Assembly: GCA_029934175.1 (NCBI GenBank)
Contig: JAOZMT010000024.1
Location: 1-12,958 of the forward strand
Length of the DNA: 12,958 bases
Origin: Victivallales bacterium
Lineage (GTDB): Bacteria; Verrucomicrobiota; Lentisphaeria; Victivallales; JAUVCU01
Direction: 5' to 3'
In this document: positions 7,185 through 12,958 of the stretch, in pieces
Layout of the letters: every line of letters begins with the position of its first letter
Position numbering within the stretch: the stretch's first letter is position 1
The notes under the pieces: model-generated
Databases searched by the model: none
What the model was told of the DNA's origin: nothing
What the model saw: only the letters and a program-made list of their open reading frames with translations
Position numbers and translations under genes: made by a program

Positions 7185-8453
7185 ATGATTGCATCAATAG
7201 TAATATTTGTAGTAGCATATTTTTTTATAGTTACTGAGAAGATAGAAAAGTCAATAGCAGCATTATTAGGAGCTGTTGCAGTAATAGCAGGAGGCTTAAT
7301 AACATTTGAAGATGCAGTTCATGCAATTGATTTGAATGTTATATTTTTATTAGTTGGAATGATGACATGTGTAGGAGTTTTAGCAGAAACAGGTTTTTTT
7401 GAATGGGTTGCAATTTTCATAGCAAAAAAAATGAAAGGCGACGCTGTAAAAATCTTAATAGCTATGTTATCTGTAACGATGATTTTTTCGGCATTGTTAG
7501 ATAATGTAACGACAATAATTCTTTTGGCACCTGTCACAATATTAATAACTCAATTACTAGAAATTCCAACTTTACCATTTTTAATACTTGAAGCAATTGC
7601 ATCGAATATAGGTGGAACGGCTACTTTAATTGGAGATCCTCCAAATATTATCATTGGATCTGTTGCAAAATTATCTTTTAATGACTTCTTGATTAATCTT
7701 AGTCCTGGTGTTTTTATCATAGCTCTTGTATTTATAATTACTGCTGTTTTGTTAATGAGAAAACATTTAAAGGTGCCTGAACATATAAAGGAAAGAGTTA
7801 ATCGTTCTTATCCAGAATTAGCAATTAGGGATTCTAAAAATATGATTAAAGCATTGGTTGTTTTTGCTATTATATTTGCAGGTTTCTTTGTTCATCATAC
7901 ATTTCATATAGCTCCAGGAGTTGTTGCTCTTGCTGGAATGTGTATAATGTTGTTATTTTGTAAAGCACACACAGAAAAAATGTTGAAGATTGTTGAATGG
8001 GATGCAATTGTATTTTTTGTAGGACTTTTTGTTATGATTGGTGCTTTAGAGCATAACGGAGTGATTGAATTTTTAGCAAATTCAATGTTAAAATATTGTG
8101 GAAATGATATATTCTTAACAGCGGTTATAGTTTTAATTGGCAGTGCTTTCTTTTCTGCTATTTTGGATAATATACCATTTGTTATAGCAATGACTCCAAT
8201 GGTGCAAAAATTAATAGTCGCTTCTGGTGGAACCCCAACAGGTTCTCATCCACTATTTTGGGCATTAGCATTAGGTGCATGTTTAGGTGGAAATGGAACA
8301 TTGATTGGAGCATCTGCAAATGTTGTAGCTGGCAAGATAGGTGGGAGGAATGGTTATAATATCACTTTTATTGAATTTTTGAAATATGGTGTCCCATTTA
8401 CGATTCAATCATTAGTCATAGCTGTTATTTATATTTGGATAAGGTTTTTCTAA
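7185..8453 (+). CDS. ArsB/NhaD-family cation/proton antiporter or anion permease
   Basis: A 422-residue inner-membrane protein of the ion transporter (ArsB/NhaD/CitM) superfamily, with about 10-12 hydrophobic segments. The two inverted halves each carry the family marks: ALLDNVTT (103-110) with GGTATLIGDPPN (143-154), and AILDNIPFV (325-333) with LGGNGTLIGASANV (367-380). NhaD members exchange Na+ for H+, ArsB members export arsenite, and others move anions or are melanosomal P-protein-like. The CBS, EIIA and Kef-type neighbours and the lack of ars genes favour Na+/H+ exchange, by inference. RBS GAGG at 7176-7179; it starts two bases after the EIIA-CBS-CBS stop, so translation is probably coupled. 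Full length and no visible damage. A 42-base gap without a clear promoter or terminator separates it from the next EIIA. Confidence 0.85.
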   Translation: MIASIVIFVVAYFFIVTEKIEKSIAALLGAVAVIAGGLITFEDAVHAIDLNVIFLLVGMMTCVGVLAETGFFEWVAIFIAKKMKGDAVKILIAMLSVTMIFSALLDNVTTIILLAPVTILITQLLEIPTLPFLILEAIASNIGGTATLIGDPPNIIIGSVAKLSFNDFLINLSPGVFIIALVFIITAVLLMRKHLKVPEHIKERVNRSYPELAIRDSKNMIKALVVFAIIFAGFFVHHTFHIAPGVVALAGMCIMLLFCKAHTEKMLKIVEWDAIVFFVGLFVMIGALEHNGVIEFLANSMLKYCGNDIFLTAVIVLIGSAFFSAILDNIPFVIAMTPMVQKLIVASGGTPTGSHPLFWALALGACLGGNGTLIGASANVVAGKIGGRNGYNITFIEFLKYGVPFTIQSLVIAVIYIWIRFF

Positions 8454-8495
8454 TTAGATTTTTAGGATTACATAATTAAAAAAAAGGAGTTCTTT

Positions 8496-8945
8496 ATGGG
8501 AATGATAAAAATAAGTAGTTTGTTTGCGTTGGATAGAATCGTTTTTAGTTCATCTAAAACTCGCAAAGATATTTTAAATGAAATGATTTCTAAATCTGTT
8601 AATAAAGTAACAGATTTAGATGGTTTTGCAAAAACTGTTTTTGCTCGTGAAGATATAGTATCTACAGGCTTAGGGCAAGGTTATGCAATACCACATGTAA
8701 AAAATGATTTTGTCTCAGAGTTTTTTATTACAGTTGGAATTATTGATAATGGAGTAGAATGGGATGCATTAGATGGCAAACCAGTCGATATTGTATTTTT
8801 AATTGGAGGACCAGATGGCGAACAGAATACATATTTATCTATTCTTTCAAAACTATCATTAGTAATAAAAAATCCTAAAAACAAAGAAATACTATTGAAT
8901 GCGGAGTGTGCAGAATTTGTAGTTGATTTTTTCTCAAAATTTTAA
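8496..8945 (+). CDS. Single-domain PTS EIIA (PtsN-like) regulator
   Basis: A 149-residue stand-alone EIIA type-2 domain, the usual length for PtsN/mannitol-type IIA. The phosphoacceptor is H67 in GYAIPHVK, preceded by AREDIVSTGLGQ. The domain continues with VEWDALDGKPVDIVFLIGGPDG. The position of the second conserved histidine reads tyrosine (QNTYLSILSKLS), so this site is altered. With no EIIB or EIIC nearby it is likely a regulatory protein acting on the antiporter encoded one base downstream, as PtsN acts on potassium systems in E. coli (inference). AAAAAGGAG at 8481-8489, six bases before the ATG, supports the start. Whether it is phosphorylated depends on HPr and EI genes not seen here. 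Confidence 0.88.
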   Translation: MGMIKISSLFALDRIVFSSSKTRKDILNEMISKSVNKVTDLDGFAKTVFAREDIVSTGLGQGYAIPHVKNDFVSEFFITVGIIDNGVEWDALDGKPVDIVFLIGGPDGEQNTYLSILSKLSLVIKNPKNKEILLNAECAEFVVDFFSKF

Positions 8946-8946
8946 T

Positions 8947-10167
8947 ATGGAACATATTGATACAGGAATGATTATTGCTACTTTAGGAATAACTTTATTT
9001 ATAGGTTATTTTGTAAAATTAGGAGTAAATAGATATAAGATTCCAGATGTTACAGGCTATGTTATTTTGGGAGTATTGGCAGGTTGGTTAATATTTCCAC
9101 AATTTCCAGGGTTACTGGATTCGGTGGAGATAGTTTCAGATTTGGCTCTTGCGATTATTGCATTTATCGTTGGACATGAATTAAAGAAAGATGTTATTAA
9201 AAAACTAGGAAAATCAATATTTTTCATTGCTTTTTTAGAAGCATTTGCAGCATTCGCAATTGTTTTTTGTGTCCTGTTTTTCTTTGATATATTTCCATTG
9301 CACACATCATTAATTCTTGCATCAATCGCATCTGCAACTGCTCCAGCTGCAACAGTTTTTGTGATTCATCAATACAAAAGTAAAGGACCTTTGACATCAA
9401 CTATTTTAGCGGTCGTTGGAATTGATGATGCCATCGCTCTTATAATTTTTGTATTTGCATCATCAGTTGCAAAACAAACTTTTGTTGGTGGAGAATTTGA
9501 TTTTAAGATTATTTTTAATCCAATATTATCTATTCTTGCATCAGTTATTTTAGGAATTGTATCTGGTTTTATATTCCAATATTTATTTAAGACCGTAAGG
9601 AGTAAAGATGCATTGTCGATGGGAATTATAGCATTTTTATTGTTAGTTATGGGAGTTGCTGAAGTAATGCATATTTCAGAACTTCTCTCAGTTATGGTAT
9701 TTAGTGCATTTTTAACAAACTCTTCTAGTTTCTTAGCACATCGATCAGGGGAAATAATAGAGAATTTTACATCTATTTTAATGCCACTATTTTTTATATA
9801 TGCAGGTGCACATTTAGATGTTACAAAAATTGCATCAATCGCAGTTATTTGTGGAATTTATATTGTTGCTAGAGCAACAGGAAAAATTGGAGGCGCTTAT
9901 CTTGGTGGTGTTCTAAGCAAAGCTCCAAAAAATGTAACTTTATTTACAGGAATGGGATTAATTCCACAAATAGGAGTTGCAGTTGCATTAGCTTTATCAG
10001 TCAAGAAAATGTTTGGAGACCCTACAGGACCTTATGGTCAAGAGGGTGCGGATATGGCTGTTTTAATTATCAATATATTACTTTGTTCAACAATTGTAAC
10101 AGAGTCTATAGGACCTTTATTAACAAAATTCGCCCTAATTAAATCTGGCGAAGCAACTCAAAAATAG
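8947..10167 (+). CDS. CPA2-family monovalent cation:proton antiporter, copy 1
   Basis: A 406-residue inner-membrane protein of the Na+/H+ exchanger fold (PF00999 type), like the membrane domain of Kef and NapA but without a RCK/TrkA_N domain. About 12-13 hydrophobic segments are visible. ATAPAAT (130-136) in TM5 and VVGIDDAIAL (156-165) in TM6 match the crossing ion-site region. The double aspartate D160-D161 is the pattern of electrogenic, NapA-like members, so Na+/H+ exchange is the leading guess. A late helix has RATGKIGGAYLGG (309-321). The ATG at 8947 is one base after the EIIA stop (TAATATG), implying coupled translation; an in-frame TTG at 8923 would overlap that gene and lacks a spaced RBS. 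A PII-like gene follows nine bases later. It is paralogous to the antiporter at 11597. Confidence 0.88.
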   Translation: MEHIDTGMIIATLGITLFIGYFVKLGVNRYKIPDVTGYVILGVLAGWLIFPQFPGLLDSVEIVSDLALAIIAFIVGHELKKDVIKKLGKSIFFIAFLEAFAAFAIVFCVLFFFDIFPLHTSLILASIASATAPAATVFVIHQYKSKGPLTSTILAVVGIDDAIALIIFVFASSVAKQTFVGGEFDFKIIFNPILSILASVILGIVSGFIFQYLFKTVRSKDALSMGIIAFLLLVMGVAEVMHISELLSVMVFSAFLTNSSSFLAHRSGEIIENFTSILMPLFFIYAGAHLDVTKIASIAVICGIYIVARATGKIGGAYLGGVLSKAPKNVTLFTGMGLIPQIGVAVALALSVKKMFGDPTGPYGQEGADMAVLIINILLCSTIVTESIGPLLTKFALIKSGEATQK

Positions 10168-10176
10168 GAGAAATTT

Positions 10177-10518
10177 ATGTATTTAGTAATGATTCAACTT
10201 TTTAAGAATGAGTATCATCAAGATTTATTTATGGCAATTTCAAGTGCTGGTATTTATAAAACAACATATTGTGATGCTGTAAATTTGGATAAAGAGTTAG
10301 AAGGTTCAATGACACTTTTTTCTGGATTATTTAAAAGTGCAGAAGAGAAAGAACGATATGCAAAAATATACTTTTGTATTGCAGAAGAAATGGAACAAGT
10401 TGATGCAATAGTCGAGGGATTTGAAATAGCAGGTATTGATTGGGAAAAAGAAGAAATTTTTCAAATATCAGTTTTACCTGTAACTAAAACTTATGGAATG
10501 AAAAGTGATAATTCTTAA
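10177..10518 (+). CDS. Small PII-like (GlnB-superfamily-like) protein
   Basis: A 113-residue protein whose strand/helix order fits a PII-like ferredoxin fold. Strand 2-8 (YLVMIQL) is followed by a helix at about 12-24, a strand at 27-36, a loop in place of the T-loop, a strand at 61-68 (YAKIYFCI), a helix at 70-85 and a final strand at 93-102 (EIFQISVLPV). It lacks a classic GlnB uridylylation motif. The segment MTLFSGLFKS (45-54) matches LPLFSSFWNS in the C-terminal domain of the EIIA fusion at 10771, and the start and end of the two domains also align, so I read them as one family. PII-like proteins are trimeric sensors that bind nucleotides or other small ligands and often bind transporters. 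AGGAG at 10166-10170 overlaps the antiporter stop. Fold assignment is by pattern only. Confidence 0.68.
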   Translation: MYLVMIQLFKNEYHQDLFMAISSAGIYKTTYCDAVNLDKELEGSMTLFSGLFKSAEEKERYAKIYFCIAEEMEQVDAIVEGFEIAGIDWEKEEIFQISVLPVTKTYGMKSDNS

Positions 10519-10547
10519 TTCTAACATTTTGGGATGAGATTTTAGAT

Positions 10548-10586
10548 AAAATAAGCAATTGAAATTTTTCTTTCATTGGTTATTTT
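10548..10586 (+). terminator. Inverted repeat after the first antiporter operon, possible terminator
   Basis: AAAATAAGCAATTGAAA (10548-10564) pairs with TTTCATTGGTTATTTT (10571-10586) around a six-base loop, with one mismatch and one bulge. It lies 30 bases after the PII-like stop. The stem is AT-rich and is not followed by a separate T-run, so termination is plausible but unproven. The remaining sequence to 10770 holds only the promoter and leader described below. Confidence 0.45.
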
Positions 10587-10661
10587 ATGAAATAAACATC
10601 AAAATATTCGTTAATTCCTGTTCTTGAGAGATCACAAATTGAGATAATATATTATAAAAAT

Positions 10662-10690
10662 TTGTATTTTTTATCAAATCCTGCTATATT
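10662..10690 (+). promoter_or_regulatory. Probable promoter of the second antiporter module
   Basis: TTGTAT (10662-10667), a 17-base spacer and TATATT (10685-10690) form a good housekeeping-type promoter, with TGC directly before the -10 (extended -10). It shares the -10 and downstream sequence with the promoter at 5720-5747. The leader to the ATG at 10771 is long, about 70 bases. Confidence 0.62.
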
Positions 10691-10699
10691 ATTGTAAAA

Positions 10700-10717
10700 G
10701 TTTTAGAATAAAATAAT
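10700..10717 (+). repeat. Shared leader element, copy 2
   Basis: GTTTTAGAATAAAATAAT matches 5754-5771 in 17 of 18 positions. It lies nine bases after the -10, against six in copy 1, owing to a three-base insertion. TTGTA also precedes both copies, extending the similarity. Confidence 0.55.
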
Positions 10718-10770
10718 CTAAAATTAATAAATTAAATATTATTTATATACAAATTAAAAAGGAAATAGCA

Positions 10771-11580
10771 ATGTCATTATTTACGAATTTAAAAGAAGAG
10801 TGTATTCAAATAGGAACAGAGGCAACGAATAAGGAAGAAATTTTACGAGAGATTGCACAACTCGCAAAAAAGAGTTCTGTTTTGGAAAATATCTCAGAAG
10901 ATGAATTATTTGATAAATTATCTGAACGAGAAAAGATAGGATCTACAGGTTTTGAAAATGGAATAGCTATTCCACATTGTAGATTAGATGGAATATCAGA
11001 TTTTGTAGTAGGAGCTTTAGTTATTCCAAAAGGAGTAGAGTTTGATGCCCTTGATAATCAAAAAAGTGTTGTATTATTCTTTATAATAGCACCAAATAAT
11101 GATAATCAAACTCACATTAGAACTTTATCTACTTTATCAAGAACTTATATGTTCAAAGGAGTCAAAGAAGAATTATTAAAATATAATTCACCAGTTGAAT
11201 TTAGAGAAGCACTTTTAAGACATATTCCAGATGATATTGTAGCGAGCGAAAAAGATAAAAAATCTCAATTTACAATAGTAATTCAAAAAGAAGAATATTT
11301 TGAAGATATTTTAGAAATATTATCTGCTCTGTTCGCAAATTCTTCAGTTATAGATGCAAAAGATATGAGTTCACACTTACATTCACTCCCTCTTTTTTCA
11401 TCTTTTTGGAATTCAGAAGATAAAGGATTTCATAAGGTTGTTCTTGGAACTATTAACAAAAAGCTTGTAAACGAGTTAATTCGAAATATCGATACACTTA
11501 TTGGTGGGCTTGAAGATAATAGTGGTATTACAATTACCATTCAAGAATTATTAATTGCAACTGGTTCATTGAATCAATAA
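10771..11580 (+). CDS. EIIA-PII-like domain fusion regulator
   Basis: A 269-residue cytoplasmic protein. Residues about 1-152 form a complete PtsN-like EIIA domain: REKIGSTGFENGIAIPHCR with phosphoacceptor H69, FDALDNQKSV, and the second conserved histidine at H115 (NQTHIRTLSTLS). This is the most canonical EIIA in the window. After a charged linker (KDKKSQ), residues about 166-265 form a second alpha/beta domain: FTIVIQ, helix, VIDAKDM, LPLFSSFWNS (206-215), HKVVLGTI, helix, and ITITIQELLIA. This parallels the stand-alone PII-like protein at 10177 along its length. The fusion suggests that phosphate state and a small ligand are read together (inference). RBS AAGGA before the ATG. The antiporter gene follows 16 bases downstream and is the likely target. 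Confidence 0.82.
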   Translation: MSLFTNLKEECIQIGTEATNKEEILREIAQLAKKSSVLENISEDELFDKLSEREKIGSTGFENGIAIPHCRLDGISDFVVGALVIPKGVEFDALDNQKSVVLFFIIAPNNDNQTHIRTLSTLSRTYMFKGVKEELLKYNSPVEFREALLRHIPDDIVASEKDKKSQFTIVIQKEEYFEDILEILSALFANSSVIDAKDMSSHLHSLPLFSSFWNSEDKGFHKVVLGTINKKLVNELIRNIDTLIGGLEDNSGITITIQELLIATGSLNQ

Positions 11581-11596
11581 AAGGTGGGATTAAAAA

Positions 11597-12877
11597 ATGT
11601 TTACAATTATACAGAATTTTTTATCACATCATCATACACCTGTTTTATTTTTGCTAGGAACTGTGATAATTTTAGGTTTTTATTTTGGAAAATCTACAAA
11701 ACTTTTCAAATTGCCTTCTATTATAGGATATATGATTTTAGGAGTTATTTTAGGTCCATCATTATTTGATTTAATAGATCATGAAATGCAAAGCAATCTA
11801 TCCTTTATAACAGAAATAGCTTTAGGTTTTGTTGCATTATCAATAGGATTAGAACTGAGTTGGAGATCATTAAAAAAGCAAGGGATGGGAATTATATCAA
11901 TCATTTTTGCAGAGTCATTTATCGCATTTGGAGTAACAGCAATAGGAATATATTTATTGACAAAAGATATATGCATTTCGTTAATATTTGCATCATTCGC
12001 ACCAGCGAGTGCACCAGCAGGAACAGTTGCTATTATCAAAGAATATAAGGCTAAAGGTAGTTTAACAAAAGCACTTTATGCAGTTGTTGGATTTGATGAT
12101 GGACTAGCAATTATTATTTTTGGATTTAGTGCAGCAATTGTCAAAATGTTGTTAAATCAAGAAACTCCAGGAGTTGAAAGTTTAAGTTTTATTCAATCAA
12201 TGATACCACCAATAAAAGAAGTTGTTTTGAGTTTAGTTATAGGAGGAATAACAGCAGTTATTATTAGTTTATTGACACGCAAAATAAAAAGCAAGTCCGA
12301 ATTATTAATTTTAGTTGTTGGATTTATTTTATTTTCAAATGGACTATGCACAATTTTTCATTTATCATTAATTTTAACAAATATGGTAATTGGTCTAATA
12401 ATAGTTAATACTCAGCGACATGAATTAGTCCACAAAATGCATGAAGTTTTAAGTGATGTAATGCCATTATTTTTCATATTATTCTTTGCGTTAGCAGGGG
12501 CGAATCTTCATGTATCGGCATTGCCAAGTCTAGGAGCGTTAGGATTAGTTTATATTTTATGTCGTTCAGTAGGTCTCATTGGAGGGGCAAGAATTGGAGG
12601 AATAATAGGAAATGTAGAGCCTAAAATTAAAAAATATGTTGGGTTAGGTATTTTATCTCAAGCAGGGGTTGCAATAGGTTTAGCATTAATAGTTAAACAA
12701 GAATTTGCAGGATTGGGTAAAGTAGTAGAAATTGTAAATGGAGTCCCTATTCATTCAGGCGATAGAATTGGAACAATCGGAATAACTACAATTACAGCAA
12801 CTTGCATATTTTTTGAAATAATAGGACCTATTTTGACAAAAGTTGCATTAACAAAAGCTGGAGAAATAAAAACTTGA
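11597..12877 (+). CDS. CPA2-family monovalent cation:proton antiporter, copy 2
   Basis: A 426-residue inner-membrane protein with about 12-13 membrane segments, homologous throughout to the antiporter at 8947. Shared marks are LPSIIGYMILGVILGP (39-54), SIGLELS (82-88), APASAPAGT (135-143), the double aspartate D167-D168 in VVGFDDGLAI, and a closing helix IIGPILTKVAL (408-418). No cytosolic RCK domain is attached. The DD pair is the electrogenic NapA-like pattern. Where copy 1 has RATGKIGGAYLGG, this one has RSVGLIGGARIGG (323-335), so the lysine is replaced by leucine. A start with AAAGGTGGGA shortly upstream is clear. It is partnered with the EIIA-PII-like fusion 16 bases upstream. Exchange of Na+ or K+ for H+ is inferred; the ion cannot be told from this sequence. 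Confidence 0.88.
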   Translation: MFTIIQNFLSHHHTPVLFLLGTVIILGFYFGKSTKLFKLPSIIGYMILGVILGPSLFDLIDHEMQSNLSFITEIALGFVALSIGLELSWRSLKKQGMGIISIIFAESFIAFGVTAIGIYLLTKDICISLIFASFAPASAPAGTVAIIKEYKAKGSLTKALYAVVGFDDGLAIIIFGFSAAIVKMLLNQETPGVESLSFIQSMIPPIKEVVLSLVIGGITAVIISLLTRKIKSKSELLILVVGFILFSNGLCTIFHLSLILTNMVIGLIIVNTQRHELVHKMHEVLSDVMPLFFILFFALAGANLHVSALPSLGALGLVYILCRSVGLIGGARIGGIIGNVEPKIKKYVGLGILSQAGVAIGLALIVKQEFAGLGKVVEIVNGVPIHSGDRIGTIGITTITATCIFFEIIGPILTKVALTKAGEIKT

Positions 12878-12913
12878 ATATTATATAAAAGAGTATTATT
12901 TTGGTATATATTC

Positions 12914-12944
12914 AGTTAACCACATTAAATTATAGTTAACCACA
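12914..12944. repeat. Right-edge direct repeat AGTTAACCACA
   Basis: The 11-mer AGTTAACCACA occurs at 12914-12924 and 12934-12944. The second copy continues into GAGGAAACAAAGTT at the window end. From memory, strings of the form 'ttaaccacagagg' are dispersed intergenic repeats in many unrelated bacteria. The element runs out of the window, so its full length is unknown. Confidence 0.45.
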
Positions 12945-12958
12945 GAGGAAACAAAGTT

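Noticed and set aside
8923..8946. Upstream TTG start for the CPA2 antiporter at 8947, adding eight residues
   Set aside because: It would overlap the EIIA gene, has no well-spaced Shine-Dalgarno sequence, and the ATG one base after the EIIA stop fits coupled translation.
11584..11769. A 61-codon + strand reading frame over the start of the second CPA2 gene
   Set aside because: It overlaps the true antiporter frame and the product is aromatic-rich without any domain; it is a shadow frame. The same applies to the 62-codon frame at 11860-12048.
12875..12914. AT-only hairpin (TGAATAT...ATATTCA) after the last antiporter as a terminator
   Set aside because: Has a bulge, a 19-base loop, almost no GC and no T-run; expected by chance in such AT-rich DNA.
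1..12958. CRISPR arrays, rRNA and tRNA genes
   Set aside because: No regularly spaced repeat array, and no tRNA- or rRNA-like sequence was seen by eye on either strand.

Overview
The window is strongly AT-rich and densely packed, with short intergenic gaps and Shine-Dalgarno-led ATG starts. It looks like a low-GC, Gram-negative-type bacterium: it encodes a heptosyltransferase of the LPS core type (WaaF-like) and a protein with an export signal. The lineage cannot be fixed from sequence alone. A PVC (Lentisphaerota or Kiritimatiellota-like), elusimicrobial or similar lineage would fit, but this is only an impression.

Layout. (1) Bases 1-287 are a gene-free leader with a repeat containing three copies of ATCCTGT at the left edge. 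(2) Bases 288-4736 are a tight + strand run: a YbaB/EbfC nucleoid-associated protein, a dGTPase-like HD phosphohydrolase, an unrecognised secreted protein with two similar beta-rich halves, a lone OppC/DppC-type permease, and a WaaF-like glycosyltransferase. (3) Bases 4737-4947 hold the decayed C-terminal end of a REP-associated (Y1, IS200-like) transposase. (4) At 4948-5601, on the - strand, a DNA-binding protein fuses an excisionase/MerR-like HTH to a PTS EIIA domain. It is divergent from (5) a + strand run at 5786-10518: tandem-CBS protein, EIIA-CBS-CBS fusion, ArsB/NhaD-type antiporter, single-domain EIIA, CPA2 (Kef/NapA-type) antiporter, small PII-like protein. (6) After a 252-base gap with a hairpin and a promoter, bases 10771-12877 carry a second module: an EIIA-PII-like fusion and another CPA2 antiporter. 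(7) The right edge carries a GTTAACCACA repeat.

How it may work together. Regions 4-6 look like one regulatory-transport system: three cation/proton antiporters of two superfamilies, each preceded by an EIIA protein, plus CBS (nucleotide-sensing) and PII-like (small-ligand-sensing) domains, either separate or fused. The divergent HTH-EIIA protein is the obvious candidate transcription factor. No sugar-specific EIIB or EIIC and no HPr or EI gene is present here, so the EIIA domains are more likely PtsN-like regulators than sugar-uptake parts. The two + strand modules share a nearly identical promoter and leader, which points to common control. The PII-like protein at 10177 and the C-terminal half of the EIIA fusion at 10771 appear to be the same domain in separate and fused form. 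This multi-EIIA antiporter cluster is the most interesting content of the window.
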